Part shown: positions 48,738 to 56,988 of the stretch, one piece after another | Position numbering within the stretch: position 1 is the stretch's first letter | Layout: every line of letters begins with the position of its first letter | Virus record (IMG/VR): IMGVR_UViG_3300025789_001072 | Span: 62,001-126,000 of that record | Strand: one strand, 5' to 3' | Source: a virus | DNA length: 64,000 bases | The notes under the pieces: generated by a model | Databases searched by the model: none | Told to the model about the DNA's origin: nothing | Seen by the model: the letters and a program-made list of their open reading frames with translations, nothing else | Position numbers and translations under genes: made by a program

Positions 48738-49389
48738 TCAATAATAATAATTCCTCAACACTTATTATACTTTTAGAACCTTTACTTGAATTTTTATTTG
48801 CTTCTAATACCTGTAAGTTTGCGGGATGGTTTACTACATTTATTGGCAAGTTTGCATTCCACGCATCTAAAATACTTAACTTATGATCTACATGATAGGT
48901 TTGGCGTCCCAAATTATATCCTTGATCTTTAGCCCATATCTGTGCCGCTGTTCTAATCTTTCTTGCATAATGACGAAATTCTTTTGCAATTTCTGGTGTT
49001 ATTAAACCAGATTTTTTTCTTCTAACATTTTTACTTTTTTCAATTGCATCTGTATTGTTTGCACAAGTTTTTAAAAATATTTCTTTTGTTCTCTTCTTTC
49101 GTTCTATTGCTTCGGGCCGTTTCCATTGTTCTTTAACAAAATTAGAATGTTTTTTAATATATTCAGGACAATTTTGTGCAATTGGCAAACACGTATATTT
49201 TCCATGTGTGTTTATAATTGTAGCCAATTGACCACATCCATGATCACACAACTTTCCCTCTGGTATAGGGTCGTGTGTTTTTTTATGATATGAATACATT
49301 GCTGGATTATTGCTTATGTATTCACAATATTCACATTTTCGAGGATAATTTTGTTTAACCCAATTATCATAATTTTTACTTTTCGGCAT
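48721..49389 (-). CDS. HNH endonuclease with N-terminal zinc finger
   Basis: 222 aa. N-terminal CEYCEYI...YHKKTH and CDHGCGQ segments look like C2H2/zinc ribbons; the C-terminal YHVDHKLSI..AW..N and NHPANLQVLE with N..KG.K form an HNH (treble-clef) nuclease. Homing endonuclease. Late octamer CATAAATA lies only 5 nt before the ATG. Confidence 0.85.
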   Translation of the reverse strand: MPKSKNYDNWVKQNYPRKCEYCEYISNNPAMYSYHKKTHDPIPEGKLCDHGCGQLATIINTHGKYTCLPIAQNCPEYIKKHSNFVKEQWKRPEAIERKKRTKEIFLKTCANNTDAIEKSKNVRRKKSGLITPEIAKEFRHYARKIRTAAQIWAKDQGYNLGRQTYHVDHKLSILDAWNANLPINVVNHPANLQVLEANKNSSKGSKSIISVEELLLLIKRDA

Positions 49390-49394
49390 AATAT

Positions 49395-49402
49395 TATTTA
49401 TG
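49395..49402 (-). promoter_or_regulatory. late octamer abutting HNH start
   Basis: CATAAATA with 5 nt to ATG 49389. If it acts at the T4 late spacing the message would begin at or after the start codon. Confidence 0.5.
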
Positions 49403-49416
49403 CTTACTTCAAAAAA

Positions 49417-49977
49417 TCACACGTTTTTTTCGCAAAGTAGATTCATGTGAATCATAACCAATAATGCGTAGGAAAAACTATGCGCACGTTTAAAATAATA
49501 ACCTTCACTAGGTTTAATCCAAATTTCTTCTGCAATCTCTCGCCATCGTTTGCCAATAAGATATCGCTTACTTGGACGAATCAACGCCAATACCATTGCT
49601 AATTTCTCTAGCGTATCGGGAAAATGTTTCTGCACCGTATCAAAATGATTGTTGAGATGCATCAACTTATCAACAAATTCTTTATCTTTGAGCAAATTCC
49701 AATCAGGTTCTTTTGCGACTAACTCATCAAGATGCTCATTGCTCTTGACTAAATTATAGATATGCACATTCAACATATCTAATTTCATATAACCTAATTC
49801 TTCGGCTTCATTATAATCAATATTGGATAATCCTGTTAGCGGATTATAAGGAATAGTATTGACATAGACTCCAGTGTTATGCTTGACAACAACACCATCA
49901 CGAGTAATACTCGCAGGAATATGCTTGATAAGTTTCAAGATATCCTCACGGTTTCCAAAGTCTATGTCAATGTCCAT
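49417..49977 (-). CDS. conserved phage protein resembling a fragment of C-family DNA polymerase
   Basis: 186 aa from ATG 49977, coupled (TAATG) to the gene above. Begins MDIDIDFGNREDILKLIKH, then VVVKHNTGVYV, AEELGYMKLDML. These recall DnaE/PolC palm strings (D-x-DID, G.VK.DFLGL). Only this part is present, so polymerase activity is unlikely; a regulatory or nuclease role is possible. Type common in T4-type cyanophages. Confidence 0.5.
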   Translation of the reverse strand: MDIDIDFGNREDILKLIKHIPASITRDGVVVKHNTGVYVNTIPYNPLTGLSNIDYNEAEELGYMKLDMLNVHIYNLVKSNEHLDELVAKEPDWNLLKDKEFVDKLMHLNNHFDTVQKHFPDTLEKLAMVLALIRPSKRYLIGKRWREIAEEIWIKPSEGYYFKRAHSFSYALLVMIHMNLLCEKNV

Positions 49978-50192
49978 TATTTGAATCCCCAACGCAAAAT
50001 AAACAATGCTGCATCTTCTTCATCATAAAATCTAATTCCCCAGCGATACTCTTGACCATTGCCAATAAACCATCTTGGGCTTTCATCATTTGGTGGGTTG
50101 GGCATATTCTCGTCAAGCCATATTCCAACTTCAACAATGTCATGATTCCATAAATCTTCGGAAAATTCAATATCGATATGACTCACGACCAT
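49977..50192 (-). CDS. small protein, 71 aa (paralogue A)
   Basis: Ends YDEEDAALFILRWGFK, alike to the end of the next gene up (ADEEDRMLFLMRWS). Overlaps it by 10 nt. A tandem pair of small acidic proteins. Function unknown. Confidence 0.55.
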   Translation of the reverse strand: MVVSHIDIEFSEDLWNHDIVEVGIWLDENMPNPPNDESPRWFIGNGQEYRWGIRFYDEEDAALFILRWGFK

Positions 50193-50443
50193 CTCATCAA
50201 GAATAACATTCGATCTTCTTCATCGGCAAATACTAATACCATGCCAGTTTGCCAACTTTTATTTCCCCATTGTTCCCACGCAGGTGATACTTTTTTTAAA
50301 CTAGCATTTACCCATGTTCGAATTTCAATTTCATTTGCTTGCCAAAACTTAACATCAGAAATAACTAACATACTAAGACCTTTGCCACAATTAATACCTG
50401 GTATTGGCGAAGGAACAACAAATCTTTGTTTTTCTTTAGTCAT
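50183..50443 (-). CDS. small protein, 86 aa (paralogue B)
   Basis: C-terminus matches paralogue A; N-terminus differs (FVVPSPIPGINCGKG). TAATG coupling with the zinc-finger gene. Confidence 0.55.
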   Translation of the reverse strand: MTKEKQRFVVPSPIPGINCGKGLSMLVISDVKFWQANEIEIRTWVNASLKKVSPAWEQWGNKSWQTGMVLVFADEEDRMLFLMRWS

Positions 50444-51168
50444 TAGAAACCTGCTTGCGCCATAATATGACGAGAAAGTTCAGCATCAGCCGTATAATCT
50501 TTTAACTTACGTTGCCAAAATTCAAAATCAATCCATGTTATTAGCATTGTAATTTGTTCTTCGGATAGCGTTTGCAACTTTTCAATGCCACTATCACAGC
50601 AATAGATTGCCCATGGTGAAATACGACCATTGGTAATATGCAATACCAAGCGATTGTTGCTTATTTTATTGAAATAGTCGTTGATTTGATTGCCAGTTTC
50701 TTCTGCCCATTCTTGCATAGTAATTACACTGCGCTCTAGCGCATCAGTTGAACTTTCACTGCGCAACAATCCATATAGGTATTCTTCATAAACCTTATCT
50801 TTGCACCAGTTATCAATCTTGATTTGATTCTTTAGCACATAATCCATAAATTGTTTAACATTAATTGCACTAATTGCAACACAATGCCGCCCAAACTTTA
50901 CAAATGCATTGTAGAAGTTATTGCTACAAAAATCTTCATAAGTCTTTAACTTTGCTGAACCTTGAGTAAGTTCATAAAACCGTAACCAAGTTTGAAATCC
51001 AATGATAACACCTTTTTCACCTTGCTGCAAATCACGGCGCTTTGGCTCACATTGATGAACTTGAAGGGTGCTTTCACGCACAAAACCTTGACCACAATAT
51101 TTGCATTTGTGTTCGCCTGATTTCATATCACGCCTTGCTTCTTCTGCAATCTTTTGCAATTCACTCAT
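50443..51168 (-). CDS. C2H2 zinc-finger phage protein
   Basis: 241 aa from ATG 51168. Residues ~20-42 contain CKYCGQGF...LQVHQC, a C2H2/C3H-type finger; the rest is helical. Starts with a leaderless-type promoter, which is why I prefer ATG 51168 over 51174. Possibly nucleic acid-binding. Function unknown. Confidence 0.6.
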   Translation of the reverse strand: MSELQKIAEEARRDMKSGEHKCKYCGQGFVRESTLQVHQCEPKRRDLQQGEKGVIIGFQTWLRFYELTQGSAKLKTYEDFCSNNFYNAFVKFGRHCVAISAINVKQFMDYVLKNQIKIDNWCKDKVYEEYLYGLLRSESSTDALERSVITMQEWAEETGNQINDYFNKISNNRLVLHITNGRISPWAIYCCDSGIEKLQTLSEEQITMLITWIDFEFWQRKLKDYTADAELSRHIMAQAGF

Positions 51169-51174
51169 AACCAT

Positions 51175-51203
51175 ACTTTAACACACCAGTTATTCGTTTA
51201 CAA
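51175..51203 (-). promoter_or_regulatory. leaderless-type promoter, weaker match
   Basis: TTGTAA at 51198-51203, 17 nt, TAAAGT at 51175-51180, then 6 nt to ATG 51168. The -35 lies in the last codons of the glycosyltransferase gene. Confidence 0.5.
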
Positions 51204-52101
51204 TATCATTGATGATATCGGTGGCAATTTCAATATTGCATATGCCAGTATCAACCCAGAAGGCAATAATTTGATTTCGTAAATCATCGTTCATCTTAAT
51301 AATAGCACGACGATGTATACCAGACACTAATATATTACTGTTTGTCATATAAGATTGTGTTAAAAATTTTGATAAGGACATATCAGTAGTAATTAAGTGT
51401 AAATCTCTATCCCATAAACTGTTGACAAAATCATTTGTTATAAAATAATGATCTTCTAATTTGCCATGCTTAGATATAATATGCGATTGCATAGGATAAA
51501 ATTCATTTGTGTGTGCTGGCACAAAATTTCCAAAAAAACTGTCAGGTGTTAAATTAAAATCAGATAACAGTACTACTTCCAACTCTTCAAGAAATTTTCG
51601 CTTAATTAAAAATGGTGTAACTATTGGTAATGTTTTAACAGACATATCAATATTAAATAAATCAAATACATATTTTTTCAATGGATAACATGGCAAATCA
51701 CCTTCTAATATATCGTTGTCATATTGCGCAATAAGTTTACCATCATTTATAAAAGTATGTTCATTGATTTCTTTAATAAAAAAATTCTTTGCATCTAATA
51801 TTACTATATTCTCGGCGTGACATGCTTTATGTGCAATAAGTTTAAGAACTTGTTGACGCACATATCCATCTTCGGTAAGATGACCGCTATAAATTTCCTG
51901 CCATCTAACAATTTTAACGAACCTTGCAAGATTGCCAAAGTGTAAACTAATATCTTCAATATTATATGTGGGATTATTAGAATTTTCAACTATTACAATC
52001 TGATTAATTGGTAATGATTGGCAAAATTTACTAACACTGTGAGCAAGTATCTTTAAAAGAGGATAATCATTTTCATAAACAACAACAAATAAATCAAACA
52101 T
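51190..52101 (-). CDS. glycosyltransferase-like protein, DUF6492 type (copy 1)
   Basis: 303 aa. MFDLFVVVYENDYPLLKILAHSV and VILDAKNFFIKE (DxK in place of DxD) with a C-terminal HRRAII. GT-A-like fold. Close paralogue of the next gene. Overlaps it by ATGTTTGA. Probably adds sugars to a surface or DNA acceptor. Confidence 0.65.
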   Translation of the reverse strand: MFDLFVVVYENDYPLLKILAHSVSKFCQSLPINQIVIVENSNNPTYNIEDISLHFGNLARFVKIVRWQEIYSGHLTEDGYVRQQVLKLIAHKACHAENIVILDAKNFFIKEINEHTFINDGKLIAQYDNDILEGDLPCYPLKKYVFDLFNIDMSVKTLPIVTPFLIKRKFLEELEVVLLSDFNLTPDSFFGNFVPAHTNEFYPMQSHIISKHGKLEDHYFITNDFVNSLWDRDLHLITTDMSLSKFLTQSYMTNSNILVSGIHRRAIIKMNDDLRNQIIAFWVDTGICNIEIATDIINDIVNE

Positions 52102-53050
52102 AATTTTTTATACCGTTGATAACATCGGTTGCCTCGCTATAATTACATAGATCAAGTTTTATCCAAAACAATTTTAACTGTTCAATAACATCATCCGTCA
52201 TAAGTCTGATAGACCTACGATGCACACTGCTACAAAAAATATTGTCACCCACCGCCCATTCCAATGTTAATACTTGTTCTAAATTTCTAGGAACTTTTGC
52301 ACCATCAATTAAATCCCAATGAAAATCATTCCATCTTTCAATATCTATTGGCCATATTCCGCTATTATAACTTCCGCACTGTGGGTTGTCATTCGTAAAG
52401 AAAAAATACGATTCAAAATTGCCATATTTTTTTAAAATAAATGATTGTAGAAGCATGAACTCGTTTGTTTTATCTTCTTTATTATGTCCAATAATATCTT
52501 GCGGTAGATAATTGAAGTGTTCTGCAATATAATCAAGACATTCTTTTAATGTTTCTCGTTTAATAAAAAAAGGAGTTCTTACCATTATTTGACGGCTATC
52601 AGATGATAAATCAAATAGGCTATGTGTAAAAATTTTATTTTCTAACCAAAATTCTGCGGTAGTATCATATACTGCTCGTAATTTATTGCGTTGAATTATC
52701 GCATTTAACTCAACAGGTTTGACAAAGAAATTCTTAGCATCAAGAATCATAATATATTTACTGTTACAAAGTTTAAATGCATTTAACTTTAGTATCTGTT
52801 GAACATCATATCCATCATGCCATGGACCATCATATATTTCATTGTAATTATGTATGCTTACCTTGTTTGCAAATGAACCAAAGTAATGACATTGATTGGT
52901 TAACGCATCATTTATATTTTCATGATGATCATTGCCAACAACAACAATTTTGTTAATTGGAAAATTGTGACAAAATTTATCAATACTTCTGGCAAGTATT
53001 TTTAGTTGTGGAAAATCATCTTTACATACAACAACAAATATATCAAACAT
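52094..53050 (-). CDS. glycosyltransferase-like protein, DUF6492 type (copy 2)
   Basis: 318 aa. Same landmarks as copy 1: MFDIFVVVCKDDFPQLKILA, IMILDAKNFFVKP, SVHRRSIRLM. Start overlaps the PIG-L stop by the same octamer. Tandem duplication is likely. Confidence 0.65.
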   Translation of the reverse strand: MFDIFVVVCKDDFPQLKILARSIDKFCHNFPINKIVVVGNDHHENINDALTNQCHYFGSFANKVSIHNYNEIYDGPWHDGYDVQQILKLNAFKLCNSKYIMILDAKNFFVKPVELNAIIQRNKLRAVYDTTAEFWLENKIFTHSLFDLSSDSRQIMVRTPFFIKRETLKECLDYIAEHFNYLPQDIIGHNKEDKTNEFMLLQSFILKKYGNFESYFFFTNDNPQCGSYNSGIWPIDIERWNDFHWDLIDGAKVPRNLEQVLTLEWAVGDNIFCSSVHRRSIRLMTDDVIEQLKLFWIKLDLCNYSEATDVINGIKNYV

Positions 53051-53570
53051 TTAATTTTAACTCTGGAATCGTATGATATTGACTAATAGTAAGATCAAAC
53101 CCATTAATAATATCTCTATGTATTGGCAGTTCACTTAAATCATACGATGGATTTCCATGTATAGCATAACTGCCATATTCAGGATGATGACCAAAATATA
53201 CTTTAGGGACATTAATGTGTTGCACTGCCTGATTAATGAATAAATGATGTGGATGACCATATTCACCAAAGTGATTATGAGTTAAAATAGTATCTGCTTT
53301 ATAACAATGATAATCTATAAATTTCTTTGCATCGATATCATTGAATCCTATTTCCCCATTCTTTACCGATTTCCAATCGTCGATAAAACCACCAAAATTA
53401 GTTTCAATTCCACGAGATGTCCAGAAATTTTTCATTTCTATGGCTCGTTCATGTGGCAAGTTGTATGTAAGATAGCATATATTCCAATCCCAATCGCTGT
53501 GTTCCATTATATAGTGGTAACCAAAAATTACACAATCATCAGGATGTGCTACCATACACAATGCTTTCAT
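53043..53570 (-). CDS. PIG-L family deacetylase
   Basis: 175 aa from ATG 53570 (MKALCMVAHPDDC), ATGA overlap with the upstream gene. AHPDD is the zinc-binding motif and HNHFGEYGHPHH the second His block. De-N-acetylates GlcNAc-type sugars. It sits between glycosyltransferases, so it probably acts on the same glycan. Confidence 0.85.
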   Translation of the reverse strand: MKALCMVAHPDDCVIFGYHYIMEHSDWDWNICYLTYNLPHERAIEMKNFWTSRGIETNFGGFIDDWKSVKNGEIGFNDIDAKKFIDYHCYKADTILTHNHFGEYGHPHHLFINQAVQHINVPKVYFGHHPEYGSYAIHGNPSYDLSELPIHRDIINGFDLTISQYHTIPELKLNV

Positions 53571-54427
53571 ATTATATTCCGTTTTTTTAAATAATTTAGC
53601 CAACGTTCTTGTTGATTAGTTGTTAATAATTTAAATGCAGTAGGATGAATACTGGCAGTAAATACTTTTCCTATTTCGGTTTCATCTTCTACTCGTTGCA
53701 TCCACTCTTCAAAATCTTGTGCCATTGATTGTTCATAATTATAATTAGTAGTAAGTTGCTTTCCATTATACAGTATCTTAAATAAATTTTCTTTAAAAAC
53801 CCAAACAGAATAACACAGAAATTCAGAAATAGCATCAGAATCAGGAATATTTGGATCATAAAAAAGACAATGTGTATGAAACCATTCAATAAAGTTTAGA
53901 TTATCATCAACCATTGCTCGCATAGTAGGCACATGCGCCATAAATGGCACACCACCTGGACTTACCCATGAATCTAATTCTAAAACATTGTATACTTTTT
54001 TAAGATATGAAAATCCAGGTTGCCAATATTCACTAACTTTAACTTTTGAAAATCTAGCACGATTTTCTTGAAATACTAAATTTATATAAAATTTGTTAAC
54101 CATAAAAGTTTTAGAATCGAAAATAAAACACCAATCACTTTCACAATTGGCAGTTCCTAAAATTTTACATAATTGCTGTGTATACCAACCCCATAATGTT
54201 GCTGGTGGGAAATAACCAATATCATTACGATGAATTACTCGCACTTTATCTTTATTGGTATTCCACCAAGATATATCAATATCGGCATGTGTTAAATTAT
54301 CATCGTTTAAAATAACATAAAGATTTTTTACATTATCATCATTAACATAAGTTGAAAAACTTTGCGCTTGTTTTTTTAAAAAATCAAGATCATTACGATA
54401 TACAACTGTAAGAAAGTCAATATTCAT
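53567..54427 (-). CDS. glycosyltransferase-like protein, DUF6492 type (copy 3)
   Basis: 286 aa. FLTVVYRNDLDFLKKQAQSF, CFIFDSKTFMVNK (DSK) and SIHPTAFKLL correspond to the landmarks of copies 1 and 2, but it has diverged more. ATGA overlaps on both sides. Confidence 0.6.
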   Translation of the reverse strand: MNIDFLTVVYRNDLDFLKKQAQSFSTYVNDDNVKNLYVILNDDNLTHADIDISWWNTNKDKVRVIHRNDIGYFPPATLWGWYTQQLCKILGTANCESDWCFIFDSKTFMVNKFYINLVFQENRARFSKVKVSEYWQPGFSYLKKVYNVLELDSWVSPGGVPFMAHVPTMRAMVDDNLNFIEWFHTHCLFYDPNIPDSDAISEFLCYSVWVFKENLFKILYNGKQLTTNYNYEQSMAQDFEEWMQRVEDETEIGKVFTASIHPTAFKLLTTNQQERWLNYLKKRNII

Positions 54428-54639
54428 TTTGTTATTTCATGCAATACTTTGACACTATTAAGTGCATCCATCACACTAGTATTATTACTCTTAAACACTG
54501 GTCCCCATTCCTTCCAGAACGCAACCAATTCCATCATTTCAATAGAGAACCTAATATCAATATTTTGTCCACCATGTGTTTCTTGGATGTTAATAAACGC
54601 AACATCACCTGCATTAGTAAAAGCACTTTTAAGTGTCAT
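54424..54639 (-). CDS. small hypothetical protein, 71 aa
   Basis: Soluble (NIQETHGGQNIDIRF). Coupled by ATGA at both ends, in the long uvsW operon. No family. Confidence 0.5.
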   Translation of the reverse strand: MTLKSAFTNAGDVAFINIQETHGGQNIDIRFSIEMMELVAFWKEWGPVFKSNNTSVMDALNSVKVLHEITK

Positions 54640-55292
54640 TTCATTGCCTCTTTGATTTCTTTGATGGTTAAATCAAGTGGCCCAAAATTTGCATGTTTAA
54701 CTTTATCTGCTAATAATTCTCCAAAAATTTTATTTGTAGTAGTATTCATATGATTTTTCATATCTTGTCCCTTTGTAACTAATTGATTCAATGAGAAGTT
54801 AGTATACATAAAATCATTATTCCAATTTTTATTTGCAACGTTGATTGAAATTAAACTATCAGAAAAACTTGGTAATAAAATTATTTTAGTGTGTTTATGA
54901 AAATATGTAATAATATGTGCTAATATATTGTCATAGAGAAATTTATGTACTTCAGTATTATAAAATTTTTCATAATAGTTTAAATGAGCAATGTTATGTT
55001 TTTTTTCTTCTGTATCAATTGGTTCTTTTTCAACTTTTCCTGTATAATATGACATATGTGCATTGCTGCAATATGGTATTCTTCTATAATTTGTACATGT
55101 GATAATTAAATAATCATAATAATTATTTAAAATTTTATGTTGCTCTAAATTGATTTGACTGTATGCCGACCATAAACTACTTCCTTCAATACTTGTATTT
55201 TTAAAATCTAATTTAAGTTTGTTAGAAAAAAAATGTAACCATGTTTCTTTATCATCCCATGCACTGAAACTATCACCAGCAAATAAAATCAT
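54636..55292 (-). CDS. SGNH-like protein
   Basis: 218 aa. ILFAGDSFSAWDDKETWLHF with GDSF; block II EGSSLWSAY; C-terminal GQDMKNHMNTTTNKIFGE with His but no Asp. Coupled to its neighbours. Confidence 0.65.
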   Translation of the reverse strand: MILFAGDSFSAWDDKETWLHFFSNKLKLDFKNTSIEGSSLWSAYSQINLEQHKILNNYYDYLIITCTNYRRIPYCSNAHMSYYTGKVEKEPIDTEEKKHNIAHLNYYEKFYNTEVHKFLYDNILAHIITYFHKHTKIILLPSFSDSLISINVANKNWNNDFMYTNFSLNQLVTKGQDMKNHMNTTTNKIFGELLADKVKHANFGPLDLTIKEIKEAMK

Positions 55293-55750
55293 TTCAACGC
55301 CTCTTTAATTTCTTTATCATTCCAACCTAATTCTACCAACATTGCCTTGAACTCAGGGTCAGGAATACTTGCTGCCAACAATTCGCAATCATCAAGTTTA
55401 TATTCTGGATATAATTTGGCAATAATATCTGCTCGTTTGTTCTTTGACTTGCGAGCACTAAATGCCATCCACTCATGACGATGTTTGCCCATGTTAGGGC
55501 TTACAGTAGTCAGTAGCAGCCATTGTAGTTTAGGATGCTTACCAAGGTCAAAAAAACGCTTATTAACACGCTCATTCATTGCTTGCAGATAGTATTGTTG
55601 TAGTATTGGCTCACCCGTTACGGCACTTCCCCAACGCAACATAAGATATGTAGAGAACTTCTTGCGTTCTTCATCGGTAAGTTCATCATAGAAGGCACGA
55701 TTCTTGGTGTCTAACTGTGCCATTTCATAGCCAATGTCAAGTTTATTCAT
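55289..55750 (-). CDS. possible clamp-loader small subunit (gp62-like)
   Basis: 153 aa. The segment LMLRWGSAVTGEPILQQYYLQAMNE and KHPKLQWLLL recall the pattern of T4-type gp62 (position before replication genes, length, Asn/Leu-rich helical). No gp44 homologue is in the window. Low-identity recognition only. Confidence 0.4.
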   Translation of the reverse strand: MNKLDIGYEMAQLDTKNRAFYDELTDEERKKFSTYLMLRWGSAVTGEPILQQYYLQAMNERVNKRFFDLGKHPKLQWLLLTTVSPNMGKHRHEWMAFSARKSKNKRADIIAKLYPEYKLDDCELLAASIPDPEFKAMLVELGWNDKEIKEALK

Positions 55751-55762
55751 TTTTATATTATA

Positions 55763-56263
55763 CTACACTATGTTCTGGATGTCAATAGTCTCACTTGCAC
55801 GGCTGATTTCTTTAACAAAGTAGGCACATACTGGCTTTGGTCCATCGCTTAGCGGAATGCAAAGTAGTTGACCATTCTTTAGTTTAGGAAAATACCAACG
55901 CACATCCTGATAAACATCTGTAATTTCAATATTCATAAATGCCGCACGGAATGAACTCAGGGGATTAAATGTAAATGCCTGAAATCCACGATCATTTAAC
56001 TTGGTCAGTGGTAAGGCTTCCAAATCACCAATTTCTGCTTCACCAATAAGAATACGCCAATTATATGGCATCATTATCTTATGGTCGCCTATCTTTAGCA
56101 TTAGTGCAGGATCATTAAATGATTCTAAAAATACCAATGGTAAGAAATAATAATCTGCTTCACTTGGGTTACTATTATCCAATACACAGAATCGCAAATC
56201 ATCTACTTGATCTGGCAAGTTATTCATTTCAAATACGGTATTGTCTACGGTTAGTATTCTCAT
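55763..56263 (-). CDS. conserved phage protein, 166 aa
   Basis: Beta-rich protein: LPLVFLESFNDPALMLKIGDHKI, LPLTKLNDRGFQAFTFNPLSSFR, KPVCAYFVKEI. I associate it with a conserved ORF of T4-type aquatic phages; function unknown. ATGA overlap with the SGNH gene. Confidence 0.55.
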   Translation of the reverse strand: MRILTVDNTVFEMNNLPDQVDDLRFCVLDNSNPSEADYYFLPLVFLESFNDPALMLKIGDHKIMMPYNWRILIGEAEIGDLEALPLTKLNDRGFQAFTFNPLSSFRAAFMNIEITDVYQDVRWYFPKLKNGQLLCIPLSDGPKPVCAYFVKEISRASETIDIQNIV

Positions 56264-56988
56264 ATTAAATTTCTACCTTTTAAGTTATCTAGAATAAATT
56301 TGTTTATTTCATTGTTTAATTCAACACATTCTAGTGGATGTGCTGATATGTTCCATTTGTTATCGTGCATGTCTGATTTACGAAAAGGAATATTACAATC
56401 ATGCAAATGTTGATTCATGCACCAGTCAAATATATTATAAAATCCACTATCGTTTTCTATGTCTGATGCCACTGTAAATTTAAATTTTTTAAAAAGTGAA
56501 AAATCTGTAAGTGTTTGATTCCAAATAAGATAGTCATGATTTACACTGGTCAACCAAGCAGCAGTAAATTTAATCTGCTGCAAACTTTGTTCAATAAACA
56601 ATCGGTTATTTGATTTAATGTTTACAAGATAATCTATAAAAATGTTTAGTAGTCGTTCATTTTTATCTATGTCAGAAAAATCATGAATACCATCATTGCC
56701 TACTAAATGATCATTGTTAAGCGTTGCCCACATACTGACATTTGACTTTGGATTATTATATGGAACATCAATACGATGCGGATGACTTAACCCCCATATT
56801 ACCAATGCCTTTGGAAGTTTTGCAACCGTGTTATAGATATGATTTATAACATATTCATGAGCACTGCCACTACGATATAACATAATAGGTTCTGCACCAA
56901 GTTGATTGCATAGGTCTAGGTGTCCACCAGCATCAATATAACATCTCATATAACTATCACCACAAAATACTACATGACTATAACTCAT
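56260..56988 (-). CDS. SGNH-like protein
   Basis: 242 aa. VVFCGDSYMRCYIDAGGHLDL with GDSY; block II YRSGSAHEYV; C-terminal NISAHPLECVELN with His. Coupled to uvsW by ATGA. Confidence 0.65.
   Translation of the reverse strand: MSYSHVVFCGDSYMRCYIDAGGHLDLCNQLGAEPIMLYRSGSAHEYVINHIYNTVAKLPKALVIWGLSHPHRIDVPYNNPKSNVSMWATLNNDHLVGNDGIHDFSDIDKNERLLNIFIDYLVNIKSNNRLFIEQSLQQIKFTAAWLTSVNHDYLIWNQTLTDFSLFKKFKFTVASDIENDSGFYNIFDWCMNQHLHDCNIPFRKSDMHDNKWNISAHPLECVELNNEINKFILDNLKGRNLI

Noticed and set aside
49967-50170. 67-aa minus-strand frame
   Set aside because: Overlaps the 71-aa gene, which has coupled start/stop signals and a paralogue next door.
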